From Candidatus Proteinoplasmatales archaeon SG8-5 (GTDB lineage: Archaea > Thermoplasmatota > Thermoplasmata > SG8-5), in the NCBI GenBank assembly GCA_001595885.1, contig LSSH01000039.1, forward strand, positions 1-19,624: a stretch of DNA of 19,624 bases. The letters are read 5' to 3'. Shown piece by piece: positions 7,187-13,480 of the stretch. Position numbers and translations under genes: made by a program. Under the pieces are notes generated by a model. That model saw only the letters and a program-made list of their open reading frames with translations. It had not been told where the DNA came from and ran no database searches. Every line of letters starts with the position of its first letter. Position 1 is the first letter of the stretch.

Positions 7187-8680
7187 CTAGCTGTCTATCC
7201 TCCACGCACCCGCGCTCTTCCACGGCGAGTGCTCGTCCGCGTCAACCTTGGGTCCGTTCGTGTGTTCGACAGGGGCCTTGCCGAAATCGTCCAGGGCCGC
7301 GGCTATGAGAACCTCGATGGGCAGCTCCGACGACATCGTCCAGTTCTGGAAATACGTGTCGATGAAATGTGTGTCAATATCACCCCGCCTGAACGCCTCG
7401 TTCTCTATCATGGCCCTGAGGAAGGGCACGTTTGTTGTCACGCCAAGGGTTATGTAATTGGACAGCGACCAGTGCATCTTCCTTATCGCGTCATCGCGGT
7501 CCTCGGCGTGCACTATCAGCTTGGCCAGCATGGGGTCGTAGTAGGGTGTGATCTCCAGCCCCTCCCGGACGCCTGTGTCGTGGCGGATGTTGACACCGTT
7601 GGGGACCTCCATGGCCTTTAACTTACCGGTCGAGGGCATGAACCCCTTCTCAGGGTCCTCGGCGTAAACGCGGCACTCGATGGCATGGCCCCTTTGCTTG
7701 ATGGCTTCCTGATCGAGGGTAAGGGGCTGGCCGGCCGCAATCTTCAGCTGCCACTTGACGATGTCGACGCCGGTTGTCATCTCCGTGATGGCGTGCTCCA
7801 CCTGAAGGCGAGTGTTCATCTCAAGGAAATAGAAGCACCTGTCCTTGTCCAGCATGAACTCGACGGTCCCGGCATTCGTGTAGCCGATGGTTTCAGCGGC
7901 CTTGACCGCGGCCTCGCCCATCCGTGCGCGCAACTCCTCGTCAAGGGCCACGGAGGGCGTCTCTTCTATCACCTTCTGGTGCCTTCGCTGGATCGAACAC
8001 TCGCGCTCGAACAGGTGCACTACCTTCCCGCGCTCGTCGGCGAGTATCTGAAATTCGATGTGGCGCGGTTTCTCCAGGTACTTCTCCATCAGCAGCTCGT
8101 CGTTACCGAAGGAGGACATCGCCTCCCGTCTGGCAGAATCTATCGAGTCTGCCAGCTCATCCTTGGTGTGCACGACCTTCATGCCCTTGCCGCCGCCGCC
8201 GGCCGCGGCTTTTATTAGAACCGGGAATCCAACGCGTTGGCAGGCGTCCTCGAGGCTTTCCTGCTCCTCACCGGTATACCCCGGTATCACCGGAACACCA
8301 GCCTTCATAATGGTCCTCTTCGCCTCGATCTTGTCGCCCATGTCCTTTATCACCGCAGCGGAGGGACCGATGAACTTGAGACCCGCATCCTCGCAGGCCA
8401 ATGCGAAGTTCGCGTTCTCCGAGAGGAATCCGTAGCCCGGGTGGACGGCATCCGCCCTGCAATCCTTGGCGATGCCGATGATCTTATCGATGTTCAGGTA
8501 GCTCTCCGATGGCGTTGGGTCGCCGAGGGGGTGTGCCTCGTCGGCAAGATGCACATGCAACGACTCCTCATCGACGTCTGAAAATATTGCCACGGTCTGC
8601 AGGCTCATCTCCCCGCAGGCCTTGATGATGCGGACTGCGATCTCCCCGCGGTTTGCCACCAGGACTTTGTCAATCTTCAA
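7187..8680 (-). CDS. Biotin carboxylase subunit of acyl-CoA (methylcrotonyl-CoA) carboxylase
   Basis: ATP- and bicarbonate-dependent carboxylation of biotin. The 497 residues have the N-terminal Rossmann-like domain (VLVANRGEIAVRI, 7-19), an ATP-grasp glycine loop GGGGKG (161-166), and the active-site strand EMNTRLQVEH (287-296) holding the metal and biotin-binding Glu, Asn and Arg. The chain ends in SPWKSAGAWRIDS, a segment that in fused alpha subunits marks the junction with the BT domain; here a stop follows. The start is a TTG at 8680, supported by GGAGG (8692-8688) 7 nt upstream. It overlaps the hydratase gene by 11 nt, implying coupled translation. Operon position argues for methylcrotonyl-CoA carboxylase. 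The symbol is left blank because the usual mccA/liuD chain is fused. Confidence 0.93.
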   Translation of the reverse strand: MKIDKVLVANRGEIAVRIIKACGEMSLQTVAIFSDVDEESLHVHLADEAHPLGDPTPSESYLNIDKIIGIAKDCRADAVHPGYGFLSENANFALACEDAGLKFIGPSAAVIKDMGDKIEAKRTIMKAGVPVIPGYTGEEQESLEDACQRVGFPVLIKAAAGGGGKGMKVVHTKDELADSIDSARREAMSSFGNDELLMEKYLEKPRHIEFQILADERGKVVHLFERECSIQRRHQKVIEETPSVALDEELRARMGEAAVKAAETIGYTNAGTVEFMLDKDRCFYFLEMNTRLQVEHAITEMTTGVDIVKWQLKIAAGQPLTLDQEAIKQRGHAIECRVYAEDPEKGFMPSTGKLKAMEVPNGVNIRHDTGVREGLEITPYYDPMLAKLIVHAEDRDDAIRKMHWSLSNYITLGVTTNVPFLRAMIENEAFRRGDIDTHFIDTYFQNWTMSSELPIEVLIAAALDDFGKAPVEHTNGPKVDADEHSPWKSAGAWRIDS

Positions 8681-9473
8681 TCCCCTTCCTCCAGGCAGGT
8701 TCTCTCTTCTCGAGGAACGCGCTCACTCCCTCTTTCCCTTCCTCGGACGCACGGGCGTCGGCGATGGCCTCAATGCTATATCGCTTGAACGCCTCCCTGT
8801 CCAGGCGCCCACCCATGATTGCCAACCGCTTGCACATCCTCACGGCCTGCGGCCCCCCTGTCATGATGAGGTCGGCGAGTTCGTCCACAGCGTTGTCAAG
8901 CTCCTCTGCTGGCACTACCCTGTCGACCAGCCCCATCCCGAGGGCCCTACCGGCGCTGAGTCTCTCCCCGGTGGTGAACAGCTGCACGCTCCTCTTCACA
9001 CCGATCCTATCGATTACATATGCCGATATCACTCCGGGCAGGAGTCCGACCTTCACCTCGCTCAGCGCAAGCTTCGCGCTCTCGCTGGCAATAGCAAAAT
9101 CGCACGCGCATACAAGGCCGCAGCCGCCGCCGAACGCGGCTCCGTTAACCCGCGCGATGGTGGGTACGGGAATGTCACCGAGGGCCTCGAACATCTCGGA
9201 AAGCCTCGTCGCATCGGCAACGTTCTCCTCCCTCGAAAGAGAGGCCATCCTCTTCATCCAGTTGAGGTCCCCGCCGGCACAGAACGACTTGCCGGCCCCG
9301 GTGATGACGACGGCCCTCACCCCATCCGCCTTTTGAACATTTTGAAAACAGGCAGTGAGCTCAGCGATCGTCTTCTCGTCGAAGGGATTGTGTATCTCGG
9401 GCCGGTTCATTGTCACTCTCACCACCACATCGCCCTCAACGATAATGTTCTCGAAATCGTGTTGCGCGCTCAT
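8670..9473 (-). CDS. liuC: 3-methylglutaconyl-CoA hydratase (enoyl-CoA hydratase/crotonase family)
   Basis: Crotonase-fold hydratase expected to convert 3-methylglutaconyl-CoA, the product of methylcrotonyl-CoA carboxylase, to HMG-CoA. The 267 residues show the first oxyanion-hole segment CAGGDLNWM (65-73), the second, GAAFGGGCGL (111-120), and LSEVKVGLLPGVIS (137-150) with Glu139 near the active site, ending in FLEKREPAW. The AGGDLNWM and LLPGVIS wording is typical of LiuC-type rather than generic FadB-like hydratases. The ATG at 9473 has GGGTG (9486-9482) 8 nt upstream. An in-frame ATG at 9488 is an alternative and would sit almost at the predicted transcript start. First gene of the operon. 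No HMG-CoA lyase or isovaleryl-CoA dehydrogenase is in the window. Confidence 0.88.
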   Translation of the reverse strand: MSAQHDFENIIVEGDVVVRVTMNRPEIHNPFDEKTIAELTACFQNVQKADGVRAVVITGAGKSFCAGGDLNWMKRMASLSREENVADATRLSEMFEALGDIPVPTIARVNGAAFGGGCGLVCACDFAIASESAKLALSEVKVGLLPGVISAYVIDRIGVKRSVQLFTTGERLSAGRALGMGLVDRVVPAEELDNAVDELADLIMTGGPQAVRMCKRLAIMGGRLDREAFKRYSIEAIADARASEEGKEGVSAFLEKREPAWRKGIED

Positions 9474-9515
9474 AGAACAAACACCCATCTGGCACCCTGG
9501 AAAATACCTGGGTCG

Positions 9516-9527
9516 AATAAATAATTT
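9516..9527 (-). promoter_or_regulatory. Predicted promoter of the methylcrotonyl-CoA operon
   Basis: On the minus strand AAATTATTTATT (9527-9516) is a TATA-like element preceded by AGG. Transcription would begin near 9496, giving a leader of about 20 nt to the ATG at 9473. No competing TATA closer to the gene is seen. Confidence 0.5.
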
Positions 9528-9541
9528 CCTGTCACAAGTTC

Positions 9542-9628
9542 GACAATTGTCTATGTTTAATGAAAACGCCAAGAGGGAGCGGGCAAGAGAAATGCCTCCA
9601 GGTAAGAATCCATTCTTGCGGGTAAGAA
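9542..9628. promoter_or_regulatory. Repeat-bearing upstream region of the methylcrotonyl-CoA operon
   Basis: The gene-free stretch between the hydratase start and the tRNA holds a perfect 10-bp palindrome GACAATTGTC (9542-9551), about 15 bp upstream of the TATA. It also holds an inverted repeat AAGAAT-CC-ATTCTT (9604-9617), and the octamer GGTAAGAA twice, 20 bp apart (9601-9608 and 9621-9628), i.e. about two helical turns. These could be regulator sites, but no family is recognised. Confidence 0.35.
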
Positions 9629-9686
9629 CAGTTTGATTTTCCTGCAATAATAAACTGGTCTCCTTGAGGTGCGAGAGCAAATATAC

Positions 9687-9696
9687 AAAAAACAAA
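9687..9696 (-). terminator. Oligo-T terminator behind tRNA-Ser
   Basis: Just past the tRNA 3' end the minus strand reads TTTGTTTTTTG (9696-9686), an oligo-T tract of the sort that ends archaeal transcription without a hairpin. It would also end any pheT-tRNA read-through transcript. Confidence 0.6.
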
Positions 9697-9697
9697 G

Positions 9698-9857
9698 CGC
9701 CGAGAGGGAGATTCGAACTCCCGCGGACTTGCGCCCACCGGCTCTCAATGCCGTCGTACAAAGCACGACCACGCTTCTACGAAGCACTCAAGGCCGGCGC
9801 CTTATTCCGGGCCGCCTGGCACCTGCCAGGCGCCTAACCGGGCTTAGCTATCTCGGC
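9698..9857 (-). tRNA. tRNA-Ser(UGA), probably with two introns
   Basis: The acceptor strands GCCGAGA (9857-9851) and TCTCGGC (9705-9699) pair fully, followed by discriminator G73 (9698), as in archaeal tRNA-Ser. The T arm is GGGAG-TTCGAAT-CTCCC. The long variable arm GGGC-GCAA-GTCC makes it class II. The D arm has GCT, a GG pair and GGC. The anticodon stem CCGGC/GCCGG closes only if the insertions are removed: about 33 nt between D stem and anticodon stem (bounded by AGGCGCC repeats) and about 43 nt in the anticodon loop (bounded by TTGAG repeats). The spliced loop is CTTGAGA, anticodon TGA, and the mature length about 84 nt. No CCA is encoded. It starts 9 nt after the pheT stop, so it may be co-transcribed with pheT. 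Isotype confidence is high; exact splice points are uncertain. Confidence 0.82.
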
Positions 9858-9866
9858 ACTCCGGAT

Positions 9867-11498
9867 TCACAAGAATGACTCAAGTGAAATCTCGAAACCC
9901 GCCACCGGATATCCGAGCTCGAAGTTGGCCATCACGTTGGGGTGGAACTCCCCGAAGCTGCCTGTCACGGCCCCCTCGATGAGTATTGCCGCGCACCTGC
10001 CGGGCACGTATGCGCCGTCGTCTATCTGCGCAAGGCTGAACTCGCAGCTCAGGTCCCGCAGCACGCTCTGCACCAGGGACTTCATCTCAGTGAAGCTGGC
10101 CTTCGAATGGACGGTCAGGGCGGCGAGGTGACGGTGCGTGTCCATGCCCTTCAGTACGTCCCCGACCTCGAACACGCTCTGGGGGAGGTCCCTGTGCTTG
10201 TTGGCCTGGAAGAACCTGAAGATACTCGGCGATATGGTGACGCGGGTGCACGTCAGGTCCTCGGAGATGGGATTGAGTACCTTCACTAAATCAGGGTCCT
10301 CGGGCCGCCGCATCTGTGTGAACTGGTCGTGCTCCGAGGAAAGCGTCAGGCTCTTGACCTCTGTGTAGCCATACCCGAGCATCAATTCCCGAACAAGGTT
10401 GGAGAACCTCTCCACCTCCAGCTCTTTCCCGAAGGTCAGGGCCTTCGGCAGGATACCGATGATGTTCCCATATCCTGCGCCGATGGCAATGTCCTCGATC
10501 AGGTCGACGTTGTGGAGGACGTCGTTCCTGTATGCGGGGACCCGGACACTAATGTCCTCGCCCTCGAGAGCCGCCCCGAACCTCAATCGCTGCAGGAAGT
10601 CGACAATGTGCCCGGGGTCGTAAGCGGTTCCGAGCAGCGAGTTCACCTCGGCAGGGGCCAGGGTTCTCTGAACGGGGTCTAGGTTCGGCAGGGTGAAGGT
10701 CTCATCGGCGTATACGACCTCCACCGTTTCTATATCACCGCCCCGCTCAGCAAGCAGGGTCGAGATGACGTTGAGGGCCGTGTTCGCTGCGTTGAAGTCG
10801 GTACCGGTGAGGTCGAGGAAGAGGTCGGTCGTGGCCTCCGTTACCTGGGTGACGACGCCGTTTATGATGGGCGGGAAAGAGAGGACCTTGTCCTCGGCGT
10901 CGAGGATGATGGGATACCTGTCCAATCCCTCGAGCGTCCAGGCGTATTCCACGCCCTTGTCATGCTTGATGAGTATATCTGAAAGGTCCATCTCGTCGTA
11001 GTGGCCCAGCGGAACGAAGCTCAGGCTCTTCGGATCAATGGCCTTGTACACGAACGGCGGGACCAGCGACCTGGGGTCGTGAACGCCTATAGCGACCTTC
11101 TTCCGCTTTCTGCCGAGGGTAAGGTGCAGCTTCTCCTGCACCTCCATGAGGGACTTGATCAACTCGTCGCTCATCTCCACGTTCCTGACCATGCCCGATA
11201 CTATGAAGGGCCTCACGTCGTTCACCGACGGGTCCACGTTCAGCACAATGCCGCTGCTGCCAGCCTCGTATTCGGCCAGCCCTTTCTCCTTCCCGATGAA
11301 GCCCCGCAGGGCACGGGCTACACCTTCCACCGAATAGAGGTCGGGGCGGTTCGGGAAGAACTCGACATTGAGCTCATCACCGTCAACGCTGTCGATGTCG
11401 GAACCCATCATGGGCAGGATGTTGAGGATCTCCTCCATTGAAAGGTCCTGGCCAATGAGGGAGACCAGGTCATGATAGTCCATTGATATTACGGCCAT
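9867..11498 (-). CDS. pheT: Phenylalanyl-tRNA synthetase beta subunit
   Basis: Beta chain of the (alpha-beta)2 PheRS, which charges tRNA-Phe. The 543 residues match the compact archaeal/eukaryotic type, lacking the bacterial N-terminal tRNA-binding extension. The N-terminus MAVISMDYHDLVSLIG and the following VEFFPNRPDLYSVEGVARALRGF are diagnostic. The B3/4 editing region lies in the first 300 residues, the B5 domain has VRVPAYRNDVLHNVDLIED at about residue 320-340, and the C-terminal part resembles the catalytic-like core (KVLNPISEDLTCTR). The ATG at 11498 has no ribosome site, but a TATA box lies about 25 bp upstream, so the mRNA is probably leaderless. The alpha-subunit gene pheS is not adjacent. 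It ends 9 nt before the tRNA-Ser gene. Confidence 0.95.
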   Translation of the reverse strand: MAVISMDYHDLVSLIGQDLSMEEILNILPMMGSDIDSVDGDELNVEFFPNRPDLYSVEGVARALRGFIGKEKGLAEYEAGSSGIVLNVDPSVNDVRPFIVSGMVRNVEMSDELIKSLMEVQEKLHLTLGRKRKKVAIGVHDPRSLVPPFVYKAIDPKSLSFVPLGHYDEMDLSDILIKHDKGVEYAWTLEGLDRYPIILDAEDKVLSFPPIINGVVTQVTEATTDLFLDLTGTDFNAANTALNVISTLLAERGGDIETVEVVYADETFTLPNLDPVQRTLAPAEVNSLLGTAYDPGHIVDFLQRLRFGAALEGEDISVRVPAYRNDVLHNVDLIEDIAIGAGYGNIIGILPKALTFGKELEVERFSNLVRELMLGYGYTEVKSLTLSSEHDQFTQMRRPEDPDLVKVLNPISEDLTCTRVTISPSIFRFFQANKHRDLPQSVFEVGDVLKGMDTHRHLAALTVHSKASFTEMKSLVQSVLRDLSCEFSLAQIDDGAYVPGRCAAILIEGAVTGSFGEFHPNVMANFELGYPVAGFEISLESFL

Positions 11499-11518
11499 CG
11501 GTTGCGGATAATTGCCCC

Positions 11519-11527
11519 GCTTATAAG
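11519..11527 (-). promoter_or_regulatory. pheT promoter (leaderless)
   Basis: On the minus strand CTTATAAG (about 11527-11520) is a good TATA box centred about 25 bp before the ATG at 11498. Transcription should start at or next to the start codon, matching the absence of a ribosome site. Confidence 0.6.
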
Positions 11528-11540
11528 ATACTTACCATAC

Positions 11541-11587
11541 CAATAAATTACTATACGTGCGCGCCAATCTGGGTGTGTCAGGAGGTG
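11541..11587 (+). promoter_or_regulatory. Promoter and strong ribosome site of the MDR dehydrogenase gene
   Basis: AATAAATT (11542-11549) followed by ACTATAC is a plausible TATA region on the plus strand. A near-perfect Shine-Dalgarno AGGAGGTG (11580-11587) lies 4 nt before the ATG at 11592 and fixes the start. The region is shared back-to-back with the pheT promoter in a 93-nt divergent spacer. Confidence 0.6.
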
Positions 11588-11591
11588 TACG

Positions 11592-12623
11592 ATGAGGGTG
11601 GCGATGTACTATGCGAACGACGACGTCCGCGTGGAAGAGGCGCCAATCCCCGGGATTGGGGAAGGCGAGCTATTGATGAGGATAGAGGCGAGCGGTATAT
11701 GCGGCTCCGACCTGATGGAGTGGTATAGGAGGGACAAGGTCCCGCTTGTCCTCGGCCATGAGGTTTCGGGCACGGTCGAAAAGATTGGGACAGGCGTCGG
11801 GAAGTACAAGGTCGGTGACAGGATAGTGGTCTCACACCACGTCCCGTGCAACTCCTGCGATTACTGCCAGAGGGGCGACCACACGGTATGCGAGACCCTG
11901 CAGAAGGGCACCCACTTCGATCCCGGCGGATTTGCCGAATTTTTACGGGTCCCTGCCATAAACGCGGAGAAGGGCGTATATCTAATCCCCGAGGGCGTTG
12001 ATTTTCCCGAAGCCACGTTCGCCGAACCGCTCGCATGCGTGCTCCGGGGGCAGGAGAAGATACACCTGGGCAAGGGCCACAGCGTCTTCGTCATCGGCAG
12101 CGGAATATCGGGATTGCTGCACATCGCACTCGCCAAAGCAAGAGGGGCAGACCGCATAATCGCGGCAGACATCAGCGGCTTCCGCCTTGGCGCGGCGCGC
12201 AAGTTCGGGGCCGACGAGGCCATCGCCGCGGACGAGAACCTCGCAGCCAACATGATAGCGGCCAACAACGGAAAGAAGGCCGACCGCGTAATCCTTTGTA
12301 CGGGAGCATTATCAGCCGTCACCGCGACGCTGGAATCGGTGGAGCACGGCGGGACCGTCCTCTTCTTCGCCCCGACCAACGAGGGCGAGGAGCTGCCCTT
12401 CTCGATAAACAAGGTCTTCTGGAAAACGGAGGTGACCCTCACCACCACCTATGCCGGCGCACCGCCCGACCACGTCAAGGCCCTGGAGCTCATTCGTGAC
12501 AATGCCATACCTGTCAAGGAGATGATCACACACACGCTGCCTTTGGCAGACATCCAAAGGGGCTTCGACCTGGTGGCAACAGGTGACGAATCAATCAAGG
12601 TCATTATCCAGCCGCAAGTTTGA
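11592..12623 (+). CDS. Zinc-dependent MDR alcohol/polyol dehydrogenase
   Basis: A 343-residue medium-chain dehydrogenase/reductase oxidising an alcohol or polyol with NAD(P). Catalytic zinc ligands are Cys37 in GICGSD and His56-Glu57 in LGHE, with a later Glu in the AEPLACV segment. The structural zinc lobe is complete: Cys86, Cys89, Cys92 and Cys100. The GroES-like domain runs to about residue 145. The Rossmann domain has VIGSGISG, and an acidic residue in AADIS at the end of the second strand favours NAD over NADP (inference). The overall pattern is close to threonine/sorbitol dehydrogenase-like members, but the substrate cannot be assigned. It is transcribed alone, divergent from pheT and convergent with dph6. 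It could pair with the AOR in alcohol-aldehyde-acid interconversion, though they are 9 kb apart. Confidence 0.9.
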   Translation: MRVAMYYANDDVRVEEAPIPGIGEGELLMRIEASGICGSDLMEWYRRDKVPLVLGHEVSGTVEKIGTGVGKYKVGDRIVVSHHVPCNSCDYCQRGDHTVCETLQKGTHFDPGGFAEFLRVPAINAEKGVYLIPEGVDFPEATFAEPLACVLRGQEKIHLGKGHSVFVIGSGISGLLHIALAKARGADRIIAADISGFRLGAARKFGADEAIAADENLAANMIAANNGKKADRVILCTGALSAVTATLESVEHGGTVLFFAPTNEGEELPFSINKVFWKTEVTLTTTYAGAPPDHVKALELIRDNAIPVKEMITHTLPLADIQRGFDLVATGDESIKVIIQPQV

Positions 12624-12705
12624 TACTTTGAATAATCAAAAGGCTGGTTTGCCCTGACACAAAGCCAAAATAACGGCTCAAGATAAGACAGAACCTCAAA
12701 ACCGA

Positions 12706-13377
12706 TCACTTCTCAGCCAGTCTGGCATAGGTGATGCGCAGCACGCCGCCCAAACCTTCCCAATCGATCTCAGAATCTACGATCTCCAGTCTCTTCGAGA
12801 AATTTGGCCCGTCAACGACCAGTGATTCGAACTCGCCTCCCTCACCGCTTACGTTGATACCGAACCGGTTTGCGATGGATTCCAGTTCTGTTAGTGCATC
12901 CATGTCCAACCTTCTGCCGAGCCAGTCCTTTCCCAATCCTTCGGCGAAGACGCCCACGATGAGGATGTGGAATCCGGCATCGATCATCTCCACCAGCACC
13001 TCCTTTTGGTCCAGACCCCAAAGGGGATTGTAACAGGTCAAACCCAAATCGTTGCAGACGTCCTGGATGCGCGTTCTCTGATAGTTTGACGCGATGGCTC
13101 CGGTCACGATCCCGTCGATCTCCAGGGAGGCCAAGACCTCCCTGAGGTCCTCCAGTTCTTTCTCCTTCTCGCCCTTCGTGTATTGCTTCACAAAATCGAT
13201 GCCCAGGGCATCTGCTAACAATGGCGTTAGGTGGATGTTAGGAACGTGGAACATATAGGAATCGTCCGCTTCTGGAAAAATGGAGACTAATTTCGCAACC
13301 TCCCAGCCCTTCTGCTGCGCCAGATGAACCGCATATGTCGAGTCTTTACCTCCGGAGAAGAGGGCCGCCAGTTTCAT
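12706..13377 (-). CDS. dph6: Diphthine--ammonia ligase
   Basis: ATP-dependent amidation of diphthine on elongation factor 2, the last step of diphthamide synthesis. The 223-residue protein opens with an N-type ATP pyrophosphatase PP-loop, LFSGGKDSTYA (SGGKDS at 8-13). It also has GAIASNYQRTRIQDVC (93-108), YNPLWG, and GEGGEFESLV (about 188-197), the set that defines Dph6/MJ0570-type proteins. The ATG at 13377 was chosen. The open frame reaches 13416, but a TATA box (about 13408-13400) lies inside that extension and sits 25 bp before 13377, giving a leaderless mRNA. It is divergent from the thermosome gene. Dph2, the first enzyme of the same pathway, is at 16954-17946. Dph5 is not in the window. 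Confidence 0.92.
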   Translation of the reverse strand: MKLAALFSGGKDSTYAVHLAQQKGWEVAKLVSIFPEADDSYMFHVPNIHLTPLLADALGIDFVKQYTKGEKEKELEDLREVLASLEIDGIVTGAIASNYQRTRIQDVCNDLGLTCYNPLWGLDQKEVLVEMIDAGFHILIVGVFAEGLGKDWLGRRLDMDALTELESIANRFGINVSGEGGEFESLVVDGPNFSKRLEIVDSEIDWEGLGGVLRITYARLAEK

Positions 13378-13392
13378 TGTTGGTAGATTGAG

Positions 13393-13428
13393 ATATGAAT
13401 CATATAGTTTAGACATTAACTTTATATA
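13393..13428. promoter_or_regulatory. Divergent dph6/thermosome promoter pair with a short palindrome
   Basis: The minus-strand TATA-like ACTATATGA (about 13408-13400) serves dph6. The plus-strand TTTATATA (13421-13428) serves the thermosome gene, with a start site near 13451 and a leader of about 30 nt. A perfect palindrome ATATGA-A-TCATAT (13393-13405) overlaps the dph6 TATA and the bases downstream of it. It may be an operator or only AT-rich chance. Confidence 0.55.
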
Positions 13429-13480
13429 GAAGTTCCAGAATAGCCACCGCTACCTTACAGTGTATAGGGAGGAATGAAAA

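Noticed and set aside
9698..9857. tRNA-Leu assignment because of the long variable arm and a GAG near the loop
   Set aside because: Discriminator G73, the GCC acceptor start and the seven-base loop CTTGAGA give anticodon TGA, i.e. serine.
12624..12705. Terminator or small RNA between the dehydrogenase and dph6
   Set aside because: Only AT-rich sequence without a clear stem or long T-run is present in this 82-nt convergent gap.
13378..13416. Upstream start of dph6 at 13416
   Set aside because: It would place the TATA box inside the coding region and add residues before the PP-loop that the family lacks.
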